Positions 31,044-38,183 of a stretch of 47,043 nucleotides of DNA are shown piece by piece. Under the pieces are notes generated by a model. That model was not told where the DNA came from and made no database searches. It was given only the letters and a program-made list of their open reading frames with translations. The first letter of the stretch is position 1, and every line of letters starts with the position of its first letter. The position numbers and the translations under genes were made by a program. The DNA is from Defluviitaleaceae bacterium. GTDB taxonomy: Bacteria > Bacillota > Clostridia > Lachnospirales > WQUN01. Where the stretch lies: the NCBI GenBank assembly GCA_009784025.1, contig WQVK01000019.1, positions 1-47,043 of the forward strand. Reading direction: 5' to 3'.

Positions 31044-31577
31044 TTAACTTTCCTCCAGCTTAGATGGCGCGCAGATAATGGATATGTCGCGGGGCTTGCG
31101 CCTGTAGGAGCGTTCTTCGAAATGATATTTATGGAATAGGTCTTGAAGTTCGTAAAGGAAGCCGTCGAATTCGTCATCTGTTAGCATCATTATTGCGTTG
31201 TTGTAGAACATTGTGGCATTGATAGATGCTTGGCTTTTGCATGGCTTACCCTCGAAATAGCGTTCAAATTTCGCGTAGATTAACATAAGAAATTGAAATG
31301 CCTGAAGTGGAACATCTTCCGCTTCGCCAACATCTTCTAAAACCTGCATGTTTAGCGAAAGTGTTCGTTCTAGGCTGCCACGGATTTTGCGCTCTGATAC
31401 TATTTGCAAAACCTTTGCTTCTATTAACATATTTATGTGCCTGTAGATTGTTGTCCTTGGCATGTCGGTTAATAAATTACAGATTTCATTGGTAGTTATT
31501 TCCTGCACGTTGCCTAAAGTTAGCGATTGTATGATGCGGGCGCGGGCTGGGTGTAGAATTATGTCTAATGTATTCAT
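31044..31577 (-). CDS. Winged-helix transcriptional regulator (HTH_20/ArsR-like)
   Basis: The 177-residue protein starts MNTLDIILHPARARIIQSLTLG, the first helices of an ArsR-like winged helix. It continues ITTNEICNLLTDMPRTTIYRHINMLIEAKVLQI, where TTIYRHINMLIEA is the recognition helix. The C-terminal ~90 residues are helical and hydrophobic in part (FQFLMLIYAKFERYF), perhaps for dimerisation or ligand binding. The ATG at 31577 is chosen because it begins at the usual point. GGGAG lies 12 bases upstream and is too close to the alternative ATG at 31589. It has its own promoter (31612-31640) and no neighbour in the same direction, so its target is not evident. Confidence 0.85.
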   Translation of the reverse strand: MNTLDIILHPARARIIQSLTLGNVQEITTNEICNLLTDMPRTTIYRHINMLIEAKVLQIVSERKIRGSLERTLSLNMQVLEDVGEAEDVPLQAFQFLMLIYAKFERYFEGKPCKSQASINATMFYNNAIMMLTDDEFDGFLYELQDLFHKYHFEERSYRRKPRDISIICAPSKLEES

Positions 31578-31611
31578 TTTTATAAGCATCTCCCTATTGA
31601 TTCCATAATTG

Positions 31612-31640
31612 ATTATAGTACAAGTCATGGAATTATTCAA
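31612..31640 (-). promoter_or_regulatory. Promoter of the HTH regulator
   Basis: Minus strand: TTGAAT (31635-31640), 17 bases, TATAAT (31612-31617). Confidence 0.78.
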
Positions 31641-31900
31641 GGGGGTAGAGTATGCGGCAGGCGGGTTTATCTTGTTGTGACCGAGTGACGTTTTTTTATT
31701 TCAGACAAACATGTTGGATTCGATAGGTGGTGCGCGGTCAATACATAATGTGCTTGCAATGGTTGGAAAAAGAGCTTTTTGGTGTTAATGTTGTAACGAA
31801 ATAGTTTTCTGGGTGTCGATATATTTTGAGGGCTGCGAAGGTGGGGTTTCGGAATATATCTTTGCCACAGTAATTGGCGGGCGGTATATATTTAGTGATA

Positions 31901-31999
31901 TTAGTTTCAAGTTAAAACAACGACTTGTGGTGGCACATTAAAACGCTGAGATGAGGTGTTTTAATGTGCCGCGAACAATGAGACGATTTTTGCGATTGG
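31901..31999 (+). repeat. Palindromic element related to the 116-bp repeats (copy C)
   Basis: Inner stem GGCACATTAAAAC / GTTTTAATGTGCC with GAGATGAGG in the loop, outer arms TTTCAA and TTGAAA, and AAAACAACGA near the left end. The apical CGCTGAGATGAGGTG resembles CGCCGAGATAAGGCG of copy B. The rest of the 31578-32121 gap holds only a promoter and a terminator; I see nothing in 31641-31900. Confidence 0.5.
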
Positions 32000-32004
32000 T
32001 TGAA

Positions 32005-32040
32005 ATAAAAAAAGCCCATCAAATTGGTTTCAGATGGGCT
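32005..32040 (-). terminator. Terminator of the transporter/kinase operon
   Basis: AGCCCATC (32013-32020) pairs with GATGGGCT (32033-32040). On the minus strand eight T follow. It lies about 80 bases after the kinase stop. Confidence 0.85.
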
Positions 32041-32121
32041 ATATGGGGTAATTGTATTGGCGTTGGTTTGCGGCCCATGGCGGCCTTGTAAATACAGCTT
32101 ATAACGGCAATTGGCGGCTTG

Positions 32122-33000
32122 TCACCTAAGCTCGACCTCTACCGTAACCATCCCGCCCTCTGCGCGGGCGGTTATTTGGCCGTTCATGCGCCCGATTAGC
32201 TCTTTGGCTATGGCTAGGCCTAGGCCTGTGTTTTTATTGCTGCGTGAGGCGTCTGCGGTGTAAAAACGGTCAAATAGATGCTTTGTGTTGATTGGGCCTT
32301 CGGTTTTATTAGTTATTTTTATTTTGCCTGCGGTTAGGCTAATTTCTAGCAGCTCGTGGCCGTGTACATATGCGTTTTTTATCAGGTTTTGTAACACACG
32401 GCGCAGGGCTTCAGGGTCCGCTTGGTGGATTGATGGTTGGCTGGGAATGTTGGTTTTTACGGTGAAATGCTTGCGTTCTAATTCTATATATGCTTCGGAG
32501 AGTACGTCGCGCAGGATATTGGCTACATTTACGGGCTGTATGTTTATGGGGGCGCTGCCCTCGATTATTTTTGCAAATTCAAATAGGCCGTCCATCTGTA
32601 CAGAGAGGTTTTCCATGCGGCTGCGGATTGTTTCTATATATCGTGCCTTTGTTTCTTCGTCTGCGCTGGCTAGCATTTGTAGGTAGCCCCGAGCGGCGGT
32701 TAGTGGCGTGCGGAGGTCGTGTGAGATGTTGGTGATGGCGCGCTTTAGAGTTGTTTCTGTGCACTGCAATTCTACGAAATTTTGGCGGTTTTGACGCAGC
32801 ATTTCGTTTATGGCTTGGGTTAGGGCGGCGGCGTTTTTGTCGAATGTTTTTGTGGTTAGCTGTGCGTTGGTGTCTGTTTTTGTGATGGCTGTAAGTTTGT
32901 TTCGCATTTGGCGCAGGTCTGCTTTTAGCAGTAGCAGCCAAACCAGCCCAGCGAAAAAGCCCGCAGCAAGAACGCCGCAGGCAATTATCAAAATTGTCAT
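32122..33000 (-). CDS. Sensor histidine kinase, short membrane type
   Basis: The 292-residue kinase has one clear N-terminal membrane helix (residues 2-26) and a short linker in place of a sensor domain. The phosphoacceptor is His94 in NISHDLRTPL. The ATP-binding part has NLIKNAYVHG (N-box), a degenerate G1 region, LFDRFYTADASR (F-box) and NTGLGLAIAKELI (G2). The architecture fits kinases that sense through an associated ABC transporter, and the gene overlaps the permease by ATGA. No response regulator gene is adjacent; the nearest is the OmpR-type regulator at 37047-37736 on the same strand, its probable partner. Confidence 0.93.
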   Translation of the reverse strand: MTILIIACGVLAAGFFAGLVWLLLLKADLRQMRNKLTAITKTDTNAQLTTKTFDKNAAALTQAINEMLRQNRQNFVELQCTETTLKRAITNISHDLRTPLTAARGYLQMLASADEETKARYIETIRSRMENLSVQMDGLFEFAKIIEGSAPINIQPVNVANILRDVLSEAYIELERKHFTVKTNIPSQPSIHQADPEALRRVLQNLIKNAYVHGHELLEISLTAGKIKITNKTEGPINTKHLFDRFYTADASRSNKNTGLGLAIAKELIGRMNGQITARAEGGMVTVEVELR

Positions 33001-33767
33001 TTTATTTCCGCCTTATTAAATATGGTAATGCCAGCGATGGATGGCAGTAGGATAAACGCCGCGCCCATTGCAAATGCTGTAATTATGCTAGATGTCTCCA
33101 GTTGACGAAGGTCTACAAGCCTTGCCGCGTTCACCATAAGGTCATATTCAAGTATCCAGGAAAGGTCTATGTCAATGTTCATTAAAGTAGTTACAACAAT
33201 GCCCGGGAAGAAGAAAAACAGGATAAAAACTTCTGTGATTGCGTAGCCGCTTTTCAGCACAAAGAACAAGAATACCCCGAAGCAGCTTGCGGCAAACAGC
33301 ATAAACGACTGTGTGGCAACCATAATGGCTAAGTCTAGCCAAAATCCTGGTGGGGCTACGCCAAAACCATTTACAATAGTAACCAAACCAATGCCAAAAC
33401 CTAAATATACTAGCACCAAAAGCACGCATAAACCGGCGATTATCAGCAGCCTGGCAATGTAAATTTTGTTGCGTGATAGGCCCCAAGATATTTCGTTTTT
33501 CGCTGTTTTATCCATGAAAATAGCCCCGGCTACCGTAAACATAAATGGCAGAATAAACAAGACCAGCCAGATAACCGAATGTGTCATTAATTCTGCTGCG
33601 CTTATTGCCCCTGTAAAGACAAATGCTTCGGCCTCGGATGCTGGGTCTCCCCCAATAAGCCCCAATGAGGCCATCCCAGCCGCGAAAGCTATAAGCGCCA
33701 AAAACGTTAAATATATAACTTTACCGTGCAAAATCCTATATATATCTGCTCTAATTATATTCATCAT
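32997..33767 (-). CDS. ABC-2 permease, BcrB-like
   Basis: The 256-residue protein has six membrane helices: residues ~18-38, 55-85, 105-128, 138-165, 170-198 and 230-250. It resembles permeases of bacitracin/lantibiotic self-protection exporters (BcrB, LanE/G type). The ATG at 33767 follows AGGAGG by eight bases and overlaps the ATPase stop (ATGATG); the second ATG at 33764 is possible too. An open frame running to 34019 crosses the ATPase gene in another frame and is rejected. With the ATPase it should pump out or remove an antimicrobial from the membrane. Confidence 0.9.
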   Translation of the reverse strand: MMNIIRADIYRILHGKVIYLTFLALIAFAAGMASLGLIGGDPASEAEAFVFTGAISAAELMTHSVIWLVLFILPFMFTVAGAIFMDKTAKNEISWGLSRNKIYIARLLIIAGLCVLLVLVYLGFGIGLVTIVNGFGVAPPGFWLDLAIMVATQSFMLFAASCFGVFLFFVLKSGYAITEVFILFFFFPGIVVTTLMNIDIDLSWILEYDLMVNAARLVDLRQLETSSIITAFAMGAAFILLPSIAGITIFNKAEIK

Positions 33768-34681
33768 GACTGCTTCCTCCTGGCCCCTATTATATTTGTG
33801 TAATATTCTTCCAAGCTGTCGCCAACTTCTTGTAAGGATGCTACACGAATCCCCTCTTGTGCTAGGGCGAAGCTTAGCTCTGCTGGGTCGTGCAGGTATT
33901 CGTATACGCGTATTTGGTTGCTTGAAACTTGCTTGTATTCGCGGATGCCCAGGGTAGTTTCCATTACCGCTGCGGCTTTTGCGGCGTCGTCTACTGTGAT
34001 GGCAATTGCCCGCTTGCATTCATCGTGCAGCTCCGCTTGGGTGAGGGTTTTTAGTAGCCTGCCGTGGTGGATAATTGCGTATTTGGTGGCTACTTGGGCC
34101 AGCTCTGTTAGAATATGGCTGGAAATAAGAATAGTGATACCTTCGTTGTTTAGTCGCTTAATTAAATCACGCATTTCTACAATGCCGGTGGGGTCTAGCC
34201 CATTGGTTGGCTCGTCGAAAATTAAGAAATCTGGATGGCTTAACATGGCCACTGCCAGCCCAAGCCGCTGCTTCATGCCCAGCGAGAAATTTTTGAACTT
34301 TAGCTTGCCGGTGTCTGTTAGTTTTACAATCTGCAGCACTTCTTCCACCCGGCCTCGCTCGGGAACGCCCCTTTGCAGCCTGTAATACTCTAAATTCTGC
34401 TTTGCTGTTAGGTTTTGAAAAAGTGCCGGTGTTTCAATCATTGCGCCTATGCGGGCCCTGGATGCGGTTATTCCGGCTTTGCTGGATTCGCCAAAAAGTT
34501 CTATCTGGCCACTGTCGCGAGATGTCAGTGATGTTGCCAACCGCATGAAGGTGGTTTTGCCTGCGCCATTTTGGCCGATTAGCCCAAAAATATCGCCTTT
34601 TTCTATGCTTAGGCTGATATTGTCCACCGCTGCCTTGCCGCCGTAGATTTTGGTCAAATTCGTTGTTTTTAATACTGTCAT
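33764..34681 (-). CDS. ABC transporter ATP-binding protein, BcrA-like
   Basis: The 305-residue ATPase has Walker A GQNGAGKTT, Q-loop ETPALFQ, signature FSLGMKQRLG, Walker B LIFDEPTNGLD and the switch His in SSHILTELA. The ETPALFQNLTAKQNL Q-loop region is typical of the BcrA/LanF subfamily that protects against cell-wall-active peptides. AGGGGAAC precedes the ATG. It is the first gene of the three-gene transporter-kinase operon, and the promoter region (34711-34752) has a direct repeat placed as for activation by an OmpR-type regulator. Confidence 0.93.
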   Translation of the reverse strand: MTVLKTTNLTKIYGGKAAVDNISLSIEKGDIFGLIGQNGAGKTTFMRLATSLTSRDSGQIELFGESSKAGITASRARIGAMIETPALFQNLTAKQNLEYYRLQRGVPERGRVEEVLQIVKLTDTGKLKFKNFSLGMKQRLGLAVAMLSHPDFLIFDEPTNGLDPTGIVEMRDLIKRLNNEGITILISSHILTELAQVATKYAIIHHGRLLKTLTQAELHDECKRAIAITVDDAAKAAAVMETTLGIREYKQVSSNQIRVYEYLHDPAELSFALAQEGIRVASLQEVGDSLEEYYTNIIGARRKQS

Positions 34682-34710
34682 GTTTTGTTCCCCTTTCTGA
34701 TGATAATGTT

Positions 34711-34752
34711 ATTGTACAGGGGAAGTCTTAGTTATCCCTAAAGAAAGTCTTA
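34711..34752 (-). promoter_or_regulatory. Promoter with direct-repeat site for a response regulator
   Basis: AAGTCTTA occurs at 34723-34730 and again at 34745-34752, 22 bp apart (two helical turns). On the minus strand the repeats lie just upstream of TACAAT (34711-34716), with no good -35 hexamer. This layout is usual for promoters activated by OmpR/PhoB-type regulators. Confidence 0.6.
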
Positions 34753-34824
34753 AAAAAGTGTTAAATAGTTAAAATCATAGGTTTTGCCCCGGGATGCTAT
34801 GGCTGACAAGTTACGCGGCAGCCG

Positions 34825-34873
34825 ACTAGCCGCATCCACCCGTTTTCATGAGGTTAGCTTTGCGAACCCGGTA
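34825..34873 (-). other. Conserved ~50-nt motif, copy 2
   Basis: On the minus strand it reads ACCGGGTTCGCAAAGCTAAC, then CTCATGAAAACGGGTGGATG and GGCTAGT. It matches 28506-28555 except for a few changes, and the hairpin loop keeps CGC(A/G)AAGCT. It lies upstream of the transporter promoter, not in its leader. Downstream sequence (GGCTGCCGCG...) could extend the structure. Confidence 0.5.
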
Positions 34874-34993
34874 TGCCCCGTTGTCTGTTTAGCAGGATTT
34901 AATTGTCGTTTATAATCAGGGCTTTTGTGGTGTTTTGTATGCTTATGTTGGCCCTTGTTGGCTGGTTCAACGGTTTTAAGGTTTATGTTGAAA

Positions 34994-35024
34994 ATCAACT
35001 AATTACAGATTGTAATTAGTTGAT
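34994..35024. repeat. 31-bp palindrome, copy 2
   Basis: ATCAACTAATTAC, centre AGATT, GTAATTAGTTGAT; one base differs from 22434-22464. It is intergenic, downstream of the deaminase gene. The remaining 34682-35206 gap holds the promoter and motif listed separately; nothing else is evident. Confidence 0.85.
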
Positions 35025-35206
35025 TTGGAAATTGCTTATGCTTGTGCGGAAATATTGTTGCAATTCAACTTTTTACAAGTGGCAAGAAGCTGAATTTGAC
35101 TTACCGAATAGGGGAGGGGGCGAATAATCCGGCAAAAGTTAACGGCCGCGAGACGTATAAAAAAGCCGCATCCGCATTCCCACGGGGTCAGCCCCGCCGC
35201 AGGCGG

Positions 35207-35668
35207 TTAGTTGTTGGTTGTCCAGTTTGTTACGATGGCTTTGCGGTATTCTGTGGGGGTGTTGCGGTAGATTACTTGGGATATCCCGGCGTTTATTATT
35301 AGGCGCTTGCACATTTGGCAGGAGTCTATGTTTTGGGCTAGCTGGCCCGTTTGTACGTCTATGCAGGATTGGTACATGGTTGCGCCAATCATTTGCTCGT
35401 GGGATGCGGCGATTATGGCGTTGGCTTCGGAATGTACAGAACGGCACATTTCGTAACGTTCGCCCCGAGGGATTTCTAGCTTTTGGCGCAGGCAGAAGCC
35501 CATGTCGCAGCAGTTTTGGCTGCCGCGGGGTGCGCCACAGTAGCCAGTGGAGACTATTACGTCGTTTTTTACAATAACCGCCCCATAGGCGCGGCGCAGG
35601 CATGTGCTGCGGGATGCCACGGTTTGGGCAATGTCTAAGTAGTAGTTTTCTTTGGATATTCTGGTCAT
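35207..35668 (-). CDS. dCMP deaminase / ComEB-like cytidine deaminase
   Basis: The 153-residue zinc enzyme has HSEANAI (His79 ligand, Glu81 proton shuttle) and SCQMCKRLIINAG (Cys117 and Cys120 ligands), the signature of the dCMP deaminase family. An additional Cys-rich stretch, CGAPRGSQNCC, lies before the active site, as in ComEB-type proteins. It would deaminate dCMP to dUMP for dTTP synthesis; regulation by dCTP/dTTP cannot be judged here. GGAG precedes the ATG by seven bases, and the unknown gene upstream ends 21 bases before, so they share a transcript. Its association with a regulator, a hydrolase and an unknown protein has no obvious pathway logic. Confidence 0.9.
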   Translation of the reverse strand: MTRISKENYYLDIAQTVASRSTCLRRAYGAVIVKNDVIVSTGYCGAPRGSQNCCDMGFCLRQKLEIPRGERYEMCRSVHSEANAIIAASHEQMIGATMYQSCIDVQTGQLAQNIDSCQMCKRLIINAGISQVIYRNTPTEYRKAIVTNWTTNN

Positions 35669-35689
35669 TTTGCGCTCCTTTTGCTGGTG

Positions 35690-36178
35690 TCACTCTTTGA
35701 AAATTACGGTGTGTTTACTGGTCTCGCTGTCTAGAAATCTATAATACTCTCGCTCGGTGGAGCAAGTAATAAATGTGCAGAAATGAATGTCTTTGTCGAA
35801 ATCAATATGCAAATCATGTGTGCTAGTGTAGTAAACGTTTTCAATTTTTAGGGGTAAATATTCATCCCGTAACAGCCGCGAGTGTTCGTCGTAAACGCTG
35901 CCAAGCATCTTTTCCCTGCCAAAAACATCCCAATCCCAGTTATCGTCGAACATCAAATCTCTATCATAAGGGTCATAAATATCATGGGATGCCAGCAATA
36001 TTTTACCAGCCTTCACAAAGCGCCATTGGCATTGAAAATGTATTCCAAAGTCTCGTATTTCTCTTTTTTTACCATTATGGCTTTCAGCAATGTGCGGGTT
36101 TCCTATGCTTATCCACATCATATCCCCAGCTCTGCCTATCTCGTGTAAGATGTTGCCTTTTAATTTCTCAAAATCCAT
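35690..36178 (-). CDS. Hypothetical protein, unrecognised family
   Basis: The 162-residue soluble protein is rich in aromatic and acidic residues. Notable stretches are DFGIHFQCQWRFVKAGKILL, DIYDPYDRDLMFDDNWDWD and HDLHIDFDKDIHFCTF. There is no signal peptide, membrane helix or nucleotide-binding motif, and I do not recognise the fold. The ATG has GAGGTGA five bases before it. It sits nine bases after the alpha/beta hydrolase stop, in the operon with the deaminase, so it is expressed with them. The compact mixed alpha/beta composition and small size resemble small immunity or accessory proteins, but that is only an impression. Confidence 0.75.
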   Translation of the reverse strand: MDFEKLKGNILHEIGRAGDMMWISIGNPHIAESHNGKKREIRDFGIHFQCQWRFVKAGKILLASHDIYDPYDRDLMFDDNWDWDVFGREKMLGSVYDEHSRLLRDEYLPLKIENVYYTSTHDLHIDFDKDIHFCTFITCSTEREYYRFLDSETSKHTVIFKE

Positions 36179-36187
36179 TTGTCACCT

Positions 36188-37054
36188 CTAATTGGACAAA
36201 AACATGTCAACTTCCTTGCAAACCGCCGCAAGATGCTGCCTATGGTAGTAAATATCCCCATGCGAGCTGCCCTCAACCACCACGCAGCGCGCGGCTGCCC
36301 CAAGCCTGGCCATATGCTGCTGGGTATTTTTCAGATAACCAGCCAGTTCTTCCTCTGCCAGTTGCGCCTTCAAATCCGAACTTAGCAGCAGCACAGGAAG
36401 CCCGGCTGGCAGTGGCAAAGCCATCGTTTCTCGTATGTTTCCCGCCAGGGCGGCAAACTGGGCGGCCTGGGTTGTTGCACATCTATGGGTGGCGATGGTT
36501 TCGTAAATCTCTAGCAAATCTTCTCTGGTGTAGCCATGCTGTGTAAACGCAGCAAAATCCTCATCTTCTGATAATTCAAGTTCTTCTTCCGGCTCGCTAT
36601 CATCCAGCAATGCTGCGGCTACATCGGCGCTTGCATCATCCAGAATCTGTGCGAATTCTTCAATAGTAGGGGAAGAATCCAGCAAAATAAGCGCCTCAAC
36701 CTCGTCCGGGTGTTTTGCGGCATAATACTCACAATAAATTCCGGAACATGAGTATGGCATAAGTACATAGGGCGGCTTAAGCCCAGCCTTGGCCAAGGCT
36801 TCCCGTATCTCCGCTACATAATTCGCGTTAGTATGCGGCCTGTCAGCTCCGTCACTAAACCCATATCCGAAAAATTCCAAGATGCATGTTGTGTGTTTTT
36901 TCGCAAGTTTTCCAAGCAAAAGTCCCATCTCTAAAGAAGGCAGCGGCACGCCAAACCCCGGTAGTATCACAATAACTTTCCCCCCGCTGCCAGCCAGGCG
37001 TACATGCATCTTTCGCCCAGCCACATCAACCAATTTCCCGCGCGGCTCAACCAT
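36188..37054 (-). CDS. Alpha/beta hydrolase
   Basis: The 288-residue hydrolase has ILPGFGVPLPS (oxyanion-hole strand), FGYGFSDGADRPHTN, and the nucleophile elbow PYSCSGIY with Ser104. The first position of GxSxG is Ser here, as in some proline-iminopeptidase-like enzymes. The acid is probably in LLLSSDLKA and the base is His265 in EGSSHGDIYY. A lid-like, very acidic insert is visible (LLDDSEPEEELELSEDEDF, about 170-190). No signal peptide is present, so it acts in the cytosol. The substrate is unknown. The ATG overlaps the response-regulator stop by eight bases, with GGAGGGA upstream, so it is translationally coupled to the regulator. Confidence 0.88.
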   Translation of the reverse strand: MVEPRGKLVDVAGRKMHVRLAGSGGKVIVILPGFGVPLPSLEMGLLLGKLAKKHTTCILEFFGYGFSDGADRPHTNANYVAEIREALAKAGLKPPYVLMPYSCSGIYCEYYAAKHPDEVEALILLDSSPTIEEFAQILDDASADVAAALLDDSEPEEELELSEDEDFAAFTQHGYTREDLLEIYETIATHRCATTQAAQFAALAGNIRETMALPLPAGLPVLLLSSDLKAQLAEEELAGYLKNTQQHMARLGAAARCVVVEGSSHGDIYYHRQHLAAVCKEVDMFLSN

Positions 37055-37736
37055 CTCGTCCCTCCTTCATTTTAAAACCAATGCCCCAAACGGTTTGGAT
37101 AAGCTCCACGCCTGGCGCGATAGCCGCCAGCTTGCTTCGCAGCTTGCTAATATGCACATTTATGGTGTTATCATCCCCCAAAAACTCGCCGCCCCACACG
37201 CTTTCATACAAATTATTCTTGGTGAAAACCTTGCTGGGGTGTGACATCATCAGCCGTAGAATTTCAAATTCCCGCTTGGAAAGCCCGGCCCCAGCGCCCC
37301 CGGTAAAAGCATCGAAACTATCTAAATCAAGAATAATCCCGTTAAAATGTATCTGTGAAGGGGCGACAGAAACTGCCCCTGCCCGCCTAAGCTGCACATC
37401 AATCCTGGCCAGCAGCTCGTCATTGTCAAAAGGTTTGGCGACATAATCATCCGCCCCCTGGCGAAGCAACCTTGCCGTGGTTTCCTTATCGGCCCGGGCA
37501 GTGAGCACAATAACCGGGGTTTGCAGGCTTTTGCGAACCTCTGCCAGAACATCTTCCCCGGTTTTGCCGGGTAGCATTAGGTCCAGCAGGACAAGGTCAA
37601 CCTCTCCCTGTGCCAGCAAAAGAAGCGCCTCCGTGCCAGAAAATGCAGCAACAGTGGCATAATCATTCTGCCGCAACAGTTCGCAAAGCATTTCGCTTAT
37701 GTAATTATCATCTTCCGCAACCAAAATCCGCTGCAT
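37047..37736 (-). CDS. OmpR/PhoB-family response regulator
   Basis: The 229-residue regulator has an N-terminal receiver domain with AEDD near the start, the phosphoacceptor Asp52 in LLDLMLPG, Thr79 and Lys101 in AKPFDN. A C-terminal winged helix (about 130-229) follows, with LSKREFEILRLMMSHP and DDNTINVHISKLRSKL (recognition helix). The ATG at 37736 is preferred because MQRILVAEDD is the normal start; a longer start at 37760 is possible, and neither has a strong ribosome site. No kinase gene is adjacent. The likely partner is the kinase at 32122-33000, and the likely target includes the direct-repeat promoter at 34711-34752. It heads a four-gene operon with the hydrolase, the unknown protein and the deaminase. 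Confidence 0.93.
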   Translation of the reverse strand: MQRILVAEDDNYISEMLCELLRQNDYATVAAFSGTEALLLLAQGEVDLVLLDLMLPGKTGEDVLAEVRKSLQTPVIVLTARADKETTARLLRQGADDYVAKPFDNDELLARIDVQLRRAGAVSVAPSQIHFNGIILDLDSFDAFTGGAGAGLSKREFEILRLMMSHPSKVFTKNNLYESVWGGEFLGDDNTINVHISKLRSKLAAIAPGVELIQTVWGIGFKMKEGRDG

Positions 37737-37757
37737 AAACCCACATCTCTTCTGCCT

Positions 37758-37856
37758 CATACTAATCTCAAACTAAAACAACGAATTGGAGCTGCAACAT
37801 AAAATGCCGAAACAAGGCGCCTTATGGTGATTTTAATTGAGACTGGTATTAGTATG
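37758..37856 (+). repeat. Palindromic element, possible relative of the 116-bp repeats (copy D)
   Basis: Terminal arms ATACTAAT (37759-37766) and ATTAGTAT (37848-37855), then CTCAA and TTGAG. The inner part is CATAAAATGCCG / CGCCTTATG around AAACAAGG, and AAAACAACGA is shared with copy C. It spans the region before the response regulator gene. The rest of the gap to 38055 shows no clear feature. Confidence 0.45.
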
Positions 37857-38055
37857 CCTAAAAAGGACGAAAATTGCAAGACGCGGTCTAAGGAAAAATC
37901 ATTTTAGAATCATATATAATAGGAAGCGATACGTACCAATGGAAGCGCAAAGGGTGGTAAATGCAGGAAATCAACACTTTTTATTAGCCATAAACGACGC
38001 TCTGTCTCCGTAGTAATGCATAAAAATACAAAAGTCAAGAAAATGCCGATTTTTG

Positions 38056-38085
38056 TTGACATTCTTGGATTCAATATGGTATCCT
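38056..38085 (+). promoter_or_regulatory. Promoter of the giant SLH protein gene
   Basis: TTGACA (38056-38061), 18 bases ending in ATATGG, TATCCT (38080-38085). The paralogue at 45544-45573 has the same layout, with ACATGG before TATTCT. Confidence 0.75.
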
Positions 38086-38183
38086 ACCAGTGTTATTATG
38101 CTTTCCGAAGTTGTGTACATGAGGCAGTTAAAGCTTTACATCGTTTTACTGTAACAAAAGAGAAGAGAAGGGGGACATCAGAG

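Noticed and set aside
32997-34019. Longer frame upstream of the BcrB-like permease
   Set aside because: The first 84 codons are an out-of-frame reading of the ATPase gene and are rich in Arg/Ser without structure. The ATG at 33767 has AGGAGG.
38016-38183. In-frame upstream extension of the giant SLH gene
   Set aside because: The promoter at 38056-38085 lies inside it, and the true start at 38184 has a ribosome site and signal peptide matching the paralogue at 45697.
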